A model generated the notes under the pieces. It was not told where the DNA came from. It made no database searches and saw only the letters and a list, made by a program, of their open reading frames with translations. Source: JAPWJZ01 sp041287865 (GTDB taxonomy: Bacteria; Pseudomonadota; Alphaproteobacteria; Micavibrionales; UBA2020). From it: DNA of 36,056 nucleotides. Position 1 is the stretch's first letter; every line of letters starts with the position of its first letter. The position numbers and the translations under genes were made by a program. The stretch spans positions 1 to 36,056 of the forward strand of contig JBGGMV010000069.1 in the NCBI GenBank assembly GCA_041287865.1. Reading direction: 5' to 3'. Of this stretch, positions 7,645-16,029 are shown in pieces.

Positions 7645-8112
7645 TTACGGCTGCGGCGGTTTTGCCTTGGCGCTCTTTGCATCTTCTTCGAGCTGGGGGC
7701 GGATTTTTGCCGCGATATCGTCGCCCAGTGCTTCTGATTTCCTTGCCCATTCGGCGGCGCGCTCGAAATCCGGCTTGCAGCCGATGCGGTAGCCGTTCGG
7801 GTTTCTTTCGATCGTCTGGTGGTATGCGCCGTTGGCGATCGCGCAGGCGGCGTAGCGCATGGCTTCCGCATTGCCCCGGCTGCCGATGTCTTCGTAAATT
7901 TCGGCCAGCAGGTCCTTCACGCGCACGCTGTCTTCGGCGCCCATCTTGCTCCAGCACTGTTCGTACACATAGTTCATCCATTTCGCCTGCTCGAATTTAT
8001 CCGCGTCGGAGGCACCCGTCATGGGGCGCGAGACGTGGGAGGGCATGAAGCGGTACAGGTCGTGCTTGACTAAAATCTCGGTGATTTCATCGGCGGGATT
8101 CTTTTTGGACAT
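7645..8112 (-). CDS. Hypothetical protein, 155 aa, possible single Sel1-like repeat
   Basis: I do not recognise a family with certainty. The start MSKKNPADEI at 8112 has AAGG at suitable spacing; a GTG three codons earlier would bury that site. The sequence is helical and soluble. Near the C-terminus ERAAEWARKSEALGDDIAAKI has the shape of a Sel1/TPR-like helix pair (A..W..K....GD..A). Two cysteines near 90 and 112 are not in a metal motif. It ends DAKSAKAKPPQP, another Pro/Lys/Ala tail. It converges on the DUF1489 gene with no gap and is divergent from the family-A gene at 8246. Confidence 0.6.
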   Translation of the reverse strand: MSKKNPADEITEILVKHDLYRFMPSHVSRPMTGASDADKFEQAKWMNYVYEQCWSKMGAEDSVRVKDLLAEIYEDIGSRGNAEAMRYAACAIANGAYHQTIERNPNGYRIGCKPDFERAAEWARKSEALGDDIAAKIRPQLEEDAKSAKAKPPQP

Positions 8113-8177
8113 GGCGGACACCCTTATAATGTCGAATTATGTAAATTATATTCGCAATTATCATTACCATATTCTTG

Positions 8178-8206
8178 TTGACCGTGGCAAGGGCTACTGT
8201 TACGGT
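8178..8206 (+). promoter_or_regulatory. Weak promoter candidate for family copy A
   Basis: TTGACC (8178-8183), 17 nt, TACGGT (8201-8206). The -35 is identical to that of the paralogue's promoter at 26039, but the -10 is poor, so this is a tentative call. Confidence 0.3.
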
Positions 8207-8245
8207 TGGCGCATATTAATACTCAAGCTTTTCAAGGACCTCTAA

Positions 8246-9295
8246 ATGGCGAAGCTTTGGCGCAGATCAGATACCAGCACCGCAGCCGCACCGGTTGCGA
8301 CCGAGGTCGATTTGCCGACGCTGAAGATCGACAAGCCGAGCGTGTTTTTCCTCAACGGCTTTTTCGTGATGGACAATAACAAGTCCTGGGCCAGCGCGTC
8401 GCTGAAGACGATGGAAGACATGATGGCGCACCGCCCGCGGCCCGCGCCCGACGTTGATGTGTATTCCTACACCCATACGGGGCTGAAGGATGTTTTCAAC
8501 GTGCTGTCCTACTGGGCAAAACCGGGCAGCAGGTTTTCGCCGATCGCGCAGAAACTTGCGCTGGGCATCGTCATGCCATTGGTGGCGAACGACATCAAGC
8601 TGGACGACAAAGGCAATATCACGGGTACGCCGCTGCCGCTGGAGGACGCGAAGAAGAACCTGCGCAATATCACCTTCTTCTGCTACAGCGCGGGTGGAGT
8701 AGTGGCGCAGGAAATCTACAACGCCTCGCTATATATGATGCAGGAAACCGGTTTCAGCGAGAAAGACGCGAAGGAAGCCTTGCGCGAACCCGTCTCCATC
8801 AACGTCGGCACGCCGACGCGCCCGCAGCAGGAGAAAAACCGCTTCACCACGCTCTATCTTGAAGCCATGAACGACAAGATCGTGCAGATCAAGAACCGCC
8901 TGTGGGAGCCGCTGAAAAACATCTTCGCGCGCTTCGGCCAGCCCCTGAAAATCAAGCCGGTGGGCGATAACGCGGCGATGATCACCGCGACCGTGTCGAC
9001 GCGCAGCCACCATAAAAAGAAACTGCTGAACGGCAAAACGGTGAAGGAAAAGGTGCGCAACCTGCTGCCCTCCGCCTCCGCCATTCTCAAGACCTATCAC
9101 GAACTGCCGCGCTACGTGACCGAGGACGAGGAATTTTCACCCTTCGCCAAAATGGTGCAGTACGGATTGACCAATGCCGTCGCGCGCACGCAAACGCTGG
9201 AGCCGATGAACCTGCTGGAGCCGCCCGCCGGCACCGAAAAAGCGGTTGCGGCGGCTTACAGCGATAAAATTATTACCGCTGCTCTCATGAAATAA
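8246..9295 (+). CDS. Predicted serine-hydrolase-like protein, paralogous family copy A, 349 aa
   Basis: Not a family I can name. It is clearly paralogous to the gene at 24924-25967: both start MAKLWRRS and share long blocks such as AKKNLRNITFF.YSAG, EKNRFTTL.LEA.NDK, KNRLWEPL and HELPRYVT.DE. Strand VFFLNGFF (33-40) then a nucleophile-elbow-like CYSAG with Ser148 suggests an alpha/beta hydrolase; the conserved Asp210 (NDK) and His285 (HELPRY) come in the right order for a triad. In this copy the elbow's first Gly is Cys, whereas copy B has GYSAG. No signal peptide or membrane segment is present. It stands alone between divergent and convergent neighbours. Confidence 0.65.
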   Translation: MAKLWRRSDTSTAAAPVATEVDLPTLKIDKPSVFFLNGFFVMDNNKSWASASLKTMEDMMAHRPRPAPDVDVYSYTHTGLKDVFNVLSYWAKPGSRFSPIAQKLALGIVMPLVANDIKLDDKGNITGTPLPLEDAKKNLRNITFFCYSAGGVVAQEIYNASLYMMQETGFSEKDAKEALREPVSINVGTPTRPQQEKNRFTTLYLEAMNDKIVQIKNRLWEPLKNIFARFGQPLKIKPVGDNAAMITATVSTRSHHKKKLLNGKTVKEKVRNLLPSASAILKTYHELPRYVTEDEEFSPFAKMVQYGLTNAVARTQTLEPMNLLEPPAGTEKAVAAAYSDKIITAALMK

Positions 9296-9297
9296 AG

Positions 9298-11310
9298 TTA
9301 ACGGGGCGGAGCCGCCTTTTTCGGCGGGACCGCCTTCGGTTGCGCGGGTTTTTCATCCAGCCCCGAAATCTCCACAGTCTCGGTCAGTCCCGGCGCGGTG
9401 AAGCCGAACAGCTTCGCGTAAAAACCAAGTTCGAGGTCCAGCACGCGCTGCTGCGTTTCGGCCTTGCGGAAGCCGTGTGCCTCGCCCTCGAATTCGTAAT
9501 GGGCGACGGGCAGGCCCTTGTCGCGCATGGCGTCGACCATGGTTTTGGCCTGGCTGGGCGGGACGACTTTATCGTCAAGACCCTGGAAGAAAATAGCCGC
9601 GCCCGACATTTTGTCGAGGTGGTTGATGGGCGAGCGGTCTTTGTAGACCTGTTCCGCTTCCGGCAGCGGGCCGATCAGGCGGTCGAGGTAGCGGCTCTCG
9701 AACTTATGTGTTTCCTGCGCCAGCAGCATCAGATCGCCCACGCCATAATGGCTGGCACCGGCCTTGAAGACGTCGCTGGTGGTCAGCGCCGCCAGCACGG
9801 TAAAGCCGCCCGCGCTGCCGCCCCTGATCGCGGCGCGGTCGGGGTCGATCTTGCCCTCCGCTGCAAGGTATTTCACGGCGGCGATGCAATCCTCCACATC
9901 GGCCAATCCCCAGTTGCCGTTCAGCTTCTCGCGGTATTCGCGGCCATAGCCTGTCGAGCCGCGATAGTTGACGTCCACCACGGCAAAGCCGCGCGTCGTC
10001 CAGAATTGTTTCGCGGGCGAGAAACCCGTGGCGGCGGCCGAGGTCGGCCCGCCGTGGATCATGACGATCACCGGCGGCTTTTCGCCGTCCTGCGGCTTGA
10101 AGCTGCCGTTGACCGGCGGATAGTAAAACGCATGCGCATCGCCGCCGTCGGCGGTGGGGAAGGTGATTTCCTCGGGCTTCGAGATATTTTCCACGCCCAT
10201 CAGCGCGGGGCCGGAGGTTTTGATCAGCGTATCCTTGCCATCCTTGCGTAACTGTATCGACTGCCGCGTATCGGGCGCGGTGGAAACATAGGTCAGTGAT
10301 CCGTCCGGCAGTCGCACGGGGCAGTCGCCCACGGGCGGCAGGCCGAGGTCTGTCACCTTGCCGTCCTTCACCGTCACGGCGCTCTGCTGCCCGTTCTTTG
10401 AAAGCTCGGCCATGATGCTGCCATCGGGGTTGAAGGCGTAATAACCGCCGCCGAAAACCCATTGCGGCCCGCCGATTTCGCCGTCGGGCACGGATGACAC
10501 AGTCTCCACGCCCTTCGCGCCCAGTTTATAAATGTTCCACCAGTCGGTGCGGTCGGTGCAGAAATGCAGCGTGCCTTCCGGAGACCATTCGGGGCTGACG
10601 ACGGCTTCGCGCTGTTTATCGCCCGCGATTGTTTTGGTGTTGGTGACTTTGCCGCCCACGAAATCCGCCACATGCAGCTGCGTCGCATCCCAGGGCATAT
10701 CGGGGTGCTGCCACGTGAGCCACGCCAGTTTCTTGCCGTCGGGGGAGGGGCGAGGGCTGCTGAGAAAATCGCCGCCCTTCACCACAACCGCGCCGTCGTT
10801 CTTTTCGGCGTCCGTGCCTTTTGCCGTATCAAGCAGCACGATAGCGGCTTCGGGGTCGGTGGGTTTGCGGTCGCGGTGGTCTTCGCGTACGCAGACGATT
10901 TTATCCGTGCCGGGCACGAAACGGAAATCGGCGTAGCGGCAATCTTTCACGTTTGCAATCTTGCGCGGCGCTTCGTCGCCTTCGATCAGCCAGACGGAAC
11001 AATCTTTTTTCTCGGTGTAAACAATCCGGTTTTTATCGGCGGTATAGGCCCCGCCACCATATTCATGCACGCGGCTGGCGACGTTGACGGGCGGCGGCGT
11101 GACGTCCTCGATCGTGCCATCGGCGCGGCGGCGTACCAGCGCGTTGCGGCCTGCTTCCTGCGGGCGCGCCTCCAGCCAGTAAAGCGTATCGCCATCAGCC
11201 GATAATCCGCCAAGGCCCACCGTGCCCGCTGTCACCGCTGCGGGGGTGACGGGAGAGAGCCATGTGCCACACGGCTGCGCCGTCTTGGACAATTGTGCTT
11301 CTTTTTTCAT
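9298..11310 (-). CDS. S9 family prolyl-oligopeptidase-like peptidase (S9C type), 670 aa
   Basis: The N-terminal two thirds (about 30-370) show propeller blades with repeated SPDGKKLAWL-like strands (LSADGDTLYWLE, PSPDGKKLAWLTW, WSPEGTLHF). The C-terminal hydrolase domain from about 410 begins VIVMIHGGPTSA and carries the nucleophile Ser499 in RGGSAGG, the acid Asp580 in GLDDKVVPP and His612 in GEAHGF. This is the dipeptidyl-aminopeptidase/acylaminoacyl-peptidase arrangement. No signal peptide is evident, so it is probably cytosolic, clearing short peptides. GGAAGG precedes the ATG at a workable distance. After the fold ends it carries an extra low-complexity tail, PAQPKAVPPKKAAPPR. Its stop lies 2 nt from the stop of the convergent copy A gene. 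Confidence 0.88.
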   Translation of the reverse strand: MKKEAQLSKTAQPCGTWLSPVTPAAVTAGTVGLGGLSADGDTLYWLEARPQEAGRNALVRRRADGTIEDVTPPPVNVASRVHEYGGGAYTADKNRIVYTEKKDCSVWLIEGDEAPRKIANVKDCRYADFRFVPGTDKIVCVREDHRDRKPTDPEAAIVLLDTAKGTDAEKNDGAVVVKGGDFLSSPRPSPDGKKLAWLTWQHPDMPWDATQLHVADFVGGKVTNTKTIAGDKQREAVVSPEWSPEGTLHFCTDRTDWWNIYKLGAKGVETVSSVPDGEIGGPQWVFGGGYYAFNPDGSIMAELSKNGQQSAVTVKDGKVTDLGLPPVGDCPVRLPDGSLTYVSTAPDTRQSIQLRKDGKDTLIKTSGPALMGVENISKPEEITFPTADGGDAHAFYYPPVNGSFKPQDGEKPPVIVMIHGGPTSAAATGFSPAKQFWTTRGFAVVDVNYRGSTGYGREYREKLNGNWGLADVEDCIAAVKYLAAEGKIDPDRAAIRGGSAGGFTVLAALTTSDVFKAGASHYGVGDLMLLAQETHKFESRYLDRLIGPLPEAEQVYKDRSPINHLDKMSGAAIFFQGLDDKVVPPSQAKTMVDAMRDKGLPVAHYEFEGEAHGFRKAETQQRVLDLELGFYAKLFGFTAPGLTETVEISGLDEKPAQPKAVPPKKAAPPR

Positions 11311-11397
11311 GATGCGATGCCTTCCGGTTGAGACACATTATTATGCCGCAGAAGGCTTGAGGTTTGATTAACAAAATTTTGCAGGAATTTCGGGGGT

Positions 11398-12087
11398 TTA
11401 CCCGACTTTCGACCAGTCAATCGCGGGGCGGCCGTGCTGCTGCAGGTAATCGTTCGCCTTCTTGAAATGTCCGCAACCTAAAAACCCGCGATGCGCTGAC
11501 AGCGGCGAGGGGTGCGGCGCTTCGAGCACCAGATGTTTTTTGCGGTCGATAAAGGCGCCTTTTTTCTGTGCGTAGGAACCCCAGAGCATGAACACGATAT
11601 TCTGGCCGCGTTCGTTCAGCGCGCGGATGATGGCGTCGGTGAACTGCTCCCAGCCGCGGCCCTGATGTGAACCCGCGTTGGCGGCCTGCACCGTCAGCGT
11701 CGCGTTCAGCAGCAGCACGCCCTGCTGTGCCCAGCCGGTCAGATCGCCCTGGCGCGGCATTTTGACGCCACAGCAGGCTTCGATTTCCTTGTAGATATTC
11801 ATCAGGCTCGGCGGCAGCGCCACGCCCGCGCGCACCGAAAAGGCGAGGCCATGCGCCTGCCCTTCGCCGTGGTAGGGGTCCTGCCCCAGAATGACCACGC
11901 CGACGTTTTCGAACGGGGTGATGTTCAGCGCGTTGAAAATATCGTTGCCGCGCGGGTAGACAACGCGGCCGGCGGCTTTTTCGGCCTGCAGAAAGGCCTT
12001 CAGCTTTTGCATGTAGTCGGCATCGAATTCAGATCCGACGACGTTCATCCAGCTGGGTTCGATTTTAATGGCGGTGTTCGTGCTCAT
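11398..12087 (-). CDS. ung: Uracil-DNA glycosylase, 229 aa
   Basis: Family 1 UNG, which removes uracil from DNA in base excision repair. The catalytic box GQDPYHG holds Asp70, the uracil-pocket region reads AHGLAFSVR and LLLNATLTV, and the DNA-intercalation loop HPSPLSAHRGFLG holds His192. Length from the chosen start equals that of the E. coli enzyme. The frame continues 35 codons upstream to an ATG at 12192 that has a good GAGGA site, but that extension (MSRLLSYYYGGKNHH) has no counterpart in the family and overlaps the promoter of the divergent operon. The chosen start lacks a clear Shine-Dalgarno, so the longer form is not excluded. It is divergent from the radical SAM operon. Confidence 0.96.
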   Translation of the reverse strand: MSTNTAIKIEPSWMNVVGSEFDADYMQKLKAFLQAEKAAGRVVYPRGNDIFNALNITPFENVGVVILGQDPYHGEGQAHGLAFSVRAGVALPPSLMNIYKEIEACCGVKMPRQGDLTGWAQQGVLLLNATLTVQAANAGSHQGRGWEQFTDAIIRALNERGQNIVFMLWGSYAQKKGAFIDRKKHLVLEAPHPSPLSAHRGFLGCGHFKKANDYLQQHGRPAIDWSKVG

Positions 12088-12173
12088 GCGCGTTTTTTGC
12101 CAGATGCGGGGCGGCTTGGCAAAATCTTTTATAATGCGTTGATTTTGATGATGATTTTTACCGCCATAATAAT

Positions 12174-12202
12174 ATGACAAAAGACGCGACATTTGCTATC
12201 CT
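12174..12202 (+). promoter_or_regulatory. Promoter of the radical SAM operon, near-leaderless
   Basis: ATGACA (12174-12179), 17 nt, TATCCT (12197-12202). The expected transcription start is near 12209 and the first ATG is at 12211, so the mRNA would have essentially no leader, consistent with the missing Shine-Dalgarno. Confidence 0.55.
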
Positions 12203-12210
12203 CACCCGTC

Positions 12211-13572
12211 ATGAAGGTAAAAGTCGTCAACCCGCCCAACCGGCCTTTTTCATCGAAAGGCATACTGATCGAGCCGATCGACGCGCTCGGCGTCGCCTCG
12301 TTTATCGCGGCGCAGGGGCATGATGTGTCGCTGGTCGACATGGATATCAAGCAAATGGGCGCGGAGCGCTACACCGAAGCGCTGCAGGGCGATACGGCCT
12401 ACGACCTTGCCGTGATCGTGCACGACTATCATATTCCACTGCATCAGGACGGCGCCTTGCAGGCCGTGCGCGAAATTGCGCGGCAGGCTGCAGGGCATGG
12501 CGCGCGCGTGGCGGCAGGCGGCAAGGCCGCAACGTATAAGCCCGAAACGCTGCTCGACGATCATCTTTCCGTGCTGATACGGCATGAAATGGAGCCCGCT
12601 CTGGAAGTCCTGCTGAAAGGCGGCGATCTTCAGGATATCCCCGGTATTTCGTACAGGCAGGACGGCGGCATTGTATCGTCGCCGCGCGCGAAGGCCTTTG
12701 ACCTTGACCGTTTGCCGGTGTCGGATCGCGGATTGATACCGCTTGGCGAATATATCGATGTGCGCACGCTGCTGTCGTCGCGCGGCTGCCATATGACCTG
12801 CGATTTCTGCCATGTGCCGGGATTCTGGGGCGCGTGGCGCGGGCGCGGGGCTGTCTCTGTTGTTGACGAGATCGAAACGTTGGTGAATGTTCACGGTGCG
12901 AAGAAGATTCTGTTCCTCGACGATAACGCGACGGTCAGCAAAAAACGCATGAAGGAAATTTGCGCAGGGATAAAGGAACGCGGCATCCGCGTGGCGCTGG
13001 GGTGCCTTGGTTCGCTGTCGTTGTATGACCGCGAGATGATGGAAGATATGTACGCCGCCGGTTTCCGCTGGATACATTACGGCGTGGAAAGCGGCGATGA
13101 CGAACAATTGGCCACTATCCACAAGAAGATTACGGCCGTGGAGGCGAAACGCATCGTGCGCGAAACGCGCGATATCGGCTTCCGCGTGCGTACCAGCTGG
13201 ATCATGGATCTGCCCGGCACGACGGACGACCAGTTGAAACGCACGACGGATATGATCTTGCAGATGCGCACTGAAGAAATCCGGCTGCACCACCTTGCGC
13301 TCCGCATGGGCAGCAAATTGTTCGAGCAATACCCCGACGCGCCCAGCAGCCAGTATATCCACCATGGCCGCCAGAACCAGAATTTGTGCAAGGTGTCGCC
13401 TGATGCGATCACCGATGCGGTTTCGGCATTGACGGCGGAACTTGCGCCCAGCCATGCGGTGGTCAGCAACCCCGATGAATTTATCGATATGGCTGCGCTG
13501 CAAAAACGCAGCGCGGGGCTGAACGTGGTCTCGCTCTGCCCGCTTCGTTACGGCATCGGGTGGGATGTTTAA
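12211..13572 (+). CDS. Cobalamin-type (B12-binding domain) radical SAM protein, 453 aa
   Basis: Residues 1-135 look like a B12-binding Rossmann domain (MKVKVVNPPNRPF; LGVASFIAAQGHDVSLVD; RVAAGGKAATYKPE), although the DxHxxG cobalamin-ligand motif is not obvious. The radical SAM core follows with the cluster motif C193-x3-C197-x2-C200 in SRGCHMTCDFCHVPG, then ILFLDDNATVSK and WIHYGVESGDDEQL, as in BchE-like class B enzymes. Such enzymes methylate unreactive carbons or rearrange rings and methylthio groups. The N-terminal ATG is taken because the family begins MKVKVVNPP. It is the first gene of a tight run whose next member starts inside its stop codon (TAATG). Substrate is unknown; the C-terminal 110 residues are not recognisable. 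Confidence 0.85.
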   Translation: MKVKVVNPPNRPFSSKGILIEPIDALGVASFIAAQGHDVSLVDMDIKQMGAERYTEALQGDTAYDLAVIVHDYHIPLHQDGALQAVREIARQAAGHGARVAAGGKAATYKPETLLDDHLSVLIRHEMEPALEVLLKGGDLQDIPGISYRQDGGIVSSPRAKAFDLDRLPVSDRGLIPLGEYIDVRTLLSSRGCHMTCDFCHVPGFWGAWRGRGAVSVVDEIETLVNVHGAKKILFLDDNATVSKKRMKEICAGIKERGIRVALGCLGSLSLYDREMMEDMYAAGFRWIHYGVESGDDEQLATIHKKITAVEAKRIVRETRDIGFRVRTSWIMDLPGTTDDQLKRTTDMILQMRTEEIRLHHLALRMGSKLFEQYPDAPSSQYIHHGRQNQNLCKVSPDAITDAVSALTAELAPSHAVVSNPDEFIDMAALQKRSAGLNVVSLCPLRYGIGWDV

Positions 13573-14186
13573 TGGGTCGCGTGATCGGCATTACGGGGCA
13601 GATGGCGACTGGTAAATCCCGCCTTGCCGGCACTTTTGCCGAATATCTGGCGGCGCGGGGCGTCGCAGCGCGGATTTTATCGATCGACAGTATTCGCAGA
13701 TATTTAATGACGGCCTCGCCGCTGCATATGTCGCTGCGCAAGCGGGTGTCGCAGCACTTCAATGTGCCGTTGACGGCGGCAGGGTTTGATCTGCAATTGC
13801 TGGCCGCCGCCGTGTTCCGCGACGAAGCGGGGCCCGCGGCTTTCTGGCGCCTCGCAGGCGATGAAATCGTCGCCGCCGTGAAAAACGAAATGCGCGGCGA
13901 GGGCGTTTACCTGCTCGAATGGGCGCGATTGGCGCAGGACGGATTTTTGCCGCTGGTGGACCGCGTGATCGTCACCGACTGCGCGCCCGACGTGCAGCGC
14001 AGGCGCCTTGTCGGCGGCGATCTGCCGTGGGAACAGGTGCAGAAACGTTTGGGTTTGCAGGCAACAGCCGCCGCTACCGCCGCCGTGCTCTCGGCGCAGG
14101 GCAAGAAGCACTGGGTTTTCGACACATCGGACGCACCGGCAGAGGCCGATTATCACCGCCTCTGCGACGAGGTGCTGGATGGATGA
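13572..14186 (+). CDS. Dephospho-CoA kinase (CoaE)-like P-loop kinase, 204 aa
   Basis: The Walker A motif is GQMATGKS (Gly9 to Ser16) right after MGRVIGIT. The body follows CoaE: ILSIDSIRR where CoaE has its adenosyl-binding Asp, RVSQHFNV, a helical lid with FWRLAGDEIV, LVDRVIVTDCAPDVQRRRL, and WEQVQKRLGLQ. True CoaE phosphorylates the 3' hydroxyl of dephospho-CoA. Placement inside a radical SAM cluster, rather than with housekeeping genes, suggests a specialised kinase acting on a pathway intermediate or supplying a CoA-like carrier; that is inference. It overlaps the upstream stop by 1 nt and the downstream start by 8 nt, so it is translated in concert with both. Whether the genome has a second, canonical coaE cannot be seen. 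Confidence 0.72.
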   Translation: MGRVIGITGQMATGKSRLAGTFAEYLAARGVAARILSIDSIRRYLMTASPLHMSLRKRVSQHFNVPLTAAGFDLQLLAAAVFRDEAGPAAFWRLAGDEIVAAVKNEMRGEGVYLLEWARLAQDGFLPLVDRVIVTDCAPDVQRRRLVGGDLPWEQVQKRLGLQATAAATAAVLSAQGKKHWVFDTSDAPAEADYHRLCDEVLDG

Positions 14187-16029
14187 ATTCGACCCGCAGG
14201 CAAGCCTCTGCCTGTTCCGCATCCCGAAAAAGGGCGGGCGGGTGATATGGGAGGTGACGAACACCTGCAATTACGGCTGCCGCTATTGTATTTTCAGCAG
14301 CACCTCGCGCCAGCACAAGGACGAGCTTGAAACGTCGCAGGTATTTAGCACGATCGACCAGCTGCGCGATAACGGCTTCACGCATGTGAAAATTACGGGT
14401 GGCGAGCCTTTTTCACGCCCCGATATCATGGATATTTTGCGCCGCTGCTGCGATGCGGGCCTGCGCACCGATATTTCCACCAATGCCTCCACCATCGCGC
14501 CGGAGATTGCGCGCGAACTGGCGGCGATGAAGCTGGAGATGGTGCATGTCAGCCTTGATGGCCATACGCAGTTTTTGCAGGAAACCGTGCGCGGCAAGCG
14601 CACCTGGGAACCGACGCTTGAAGGCCTCAAACATCTGATCGCGGCAAATTTGTATGTGCGCGTGGGCTGCGTTATCTATGACCTCAACGAAAACGAGCTC
14701 TCGAACATCGCGGCGTTTTGTGCCGATATGGGCTGCAGTGAAATCATCTTCTCGCGCATGGAACCGGTGGGCCGGATGCGCGGACGGGAAGAACTGGTCT
14801 CGAAATTATTAAACGCAGAACTTCAGAAACGCGTCGATACCGCCGCCGCCATGAACGCAGGCCGCATCAAGGTGAGCGGCAGCTTCGCCGAGGTGAAGGA
14901 AGGCAGCAACTGCGCCGCCTGTCCGGGTGGCGAAAGATTTCTTTTTATCGACCACAAGGGCCGCGTCTCCCCCTGCACCTGGGTTGCGGAGCGCAAACCC
15001 GAATTCCGCGCGGGCCGCACGCTGCATGATGCGTCACTGACAGACATTCTGCGCGGCGCTGAAAACCGGAATTTCCGCCGCATGGCAATTGACCTTCATG
15101 CGGCGGGCCTGCAGCGCTGCCCGATGCAGGCCCTGCCCGATGTGGTGGAGGCGGAGCGCACGAACAGGCTCTTCACCGGAAACCTTGAGGAAAATCTGAA
15201 GGCGGGCGGGCGTTTTTCCGAAGTCAGCCCTGTCTATCCCTTCGCCACCGAAAATCTCGGCGGCTATTTCGGCGCAATCGATTTCAAGAATAAAAAAGTA
15301 CTCAGTGTAGCCAGCTCCGGCGATCACGCGATCAATGCCTTTGCGGCGGGCGCGGCGGCTGTGACCTGTTTCGACCTCAATTTCCTTGCGCGGCATATGA
15401 TGGAATTGAAACTGGCCGCTTTGCAGGTGCTCGACCTTGACGGGTTCATCGCCTTTTTCCGCGATCTGGATGCAGATACATACAAAAAACTCGCCCTGCC
15501 CGTGGCCAGCCGCTATTTCTGGGACAGGGCGATCGGGTTACGTTCATCGGCCTTGTTCAAGGATAATCACGATGCGCGGGCCAAAGCCGACAAGGCGAAG
15601 AACGCGCTACTGAACAATCCCTATCTGCAATCGGCCGAAGCCTATCGGAAAGCGCAGCAAGCTTGCAAGGGCAAGCGGGTTTCATTTGTTCAGTCGGATA
15701 TCGTTGGGCTTGTTACAAAGCTGGATGAAAAATACGATGTCATCCTGCTCTCCAACCTCTCCGATTACGCGCATCATATGTTTGCCGATGATTGTCTGAA
15801 AAATTATAACGATAAAATCGTTGCGCCGCTGAAAGCATGTCTTGCAGATGGCGGCACGATGGCCTTCGGCTATGTCTATGACGGGATGGACCTGCACGGA
15901 TCGAAGGCGCGGAGCCCGATTAACGATGCTGTGGCAAGGCGCGCGGCCTTCGGGGTCTATGAGGAAATCGATATCTCCAGCACCATCGACGATCACAATC
16001 ACGACACCGTCCTGCTGCTGCGCGCATGA
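14179..16029 (+). CDS. Radical SAM/SPASM-like protein fused to a DUF3419 (BtaA-like) domain, 616 aa
   Basis: Start ATG at 14179 overlaps the kinase stop by 8 nt. Residues 20-330 are a radical SAM enzyme: cluster motif C30-x3-C34-x2-C37 (TCNYGCRYCIFS), GGEP at 74-77, STNAS at 100-104, and an auxiliary-cluster region with C245, C248, C266 and probably C314 (NCAACPGGERFLFIDHKGRVSPC). From about 355 a second domain begins: VLSVASSGDHAINAFAAGA, then CFDLNFLARHMMELKLAALQVL, matching the SAM-binding core of DUF3419. BtaA in that family transfers the 3-amino-3-carboxypropyl group of SAM to a lipid headgroup. The fusion would unite radical SAM chemistry with a SAM-dependent alkyl transfer. The catalytic outcome is unknown. 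The next gene starts in its stop codon (ATGA). Confidence 0.82.
   Translation: MDEFDPQASLCLFRIPKKGGRVIWEVTNTCNYGCRYCIFSSTSRQHKDELETSQVFSTIDQLRDNGFTHVKITGGEPFSRPDIMDILRRCCDAGLRTDISTNASTIAPEIARELAAMKLEMVHVSLDGHTQFLQETVRGKRTWEPTLEGLKHLIAANLYVRVGCVIYDLNENELSNIAAFCADMGCSEIIFSRMEPVGRMRGREELVSKLLNAELQKRVDTAAAMNAGRIKVSGSFAEVKEGSNCAACPGGERFLFIDHKGRVSPCTWVAERKPEFRAGRTLHDASLTDILRGAENRNFRRMAIDLHAAGLQRCPMQALPDVVEAERTNRLFTGNLEENLKAGGRFSEVSPVYPFATENLGGYFGAIDFKNKKVLSVASSGDHAINAFAAGAAAVTCFDLNFLARHMMELKLAALQVLDLDGFIAFFRDLDADTYKKLALPVASRYFWDRAIGLRSSALFKDNHDARAKADKAKNALLNNPYLQSAEAYRKAQQACKGKRVSFVQSDIVGLVTKLDEKYDVILLSNLSDYAHHMFADDCLKNYNDKIVAPLKACLADGGTMAFGYVYDGMDLHGSKARSPINDAVARRAAFGVYEEIDISSTIDDHNHDTVLLLRA

Noticed and set aside
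12088..12192. 35-residue N-terminal extension of uracil-DNA glycosylase
   Set aside because: The extension has no family counterpart and overlaps the divergent promoter, although its GAGGA is better than the site of the chosen start.
12250..13503. 417-codon minus-strand frame opposite the first radical SAM gene
   Set aside because: Shadow of a gene with clear cluster and fold motifs; no ribosome binding site or recognisable domain.
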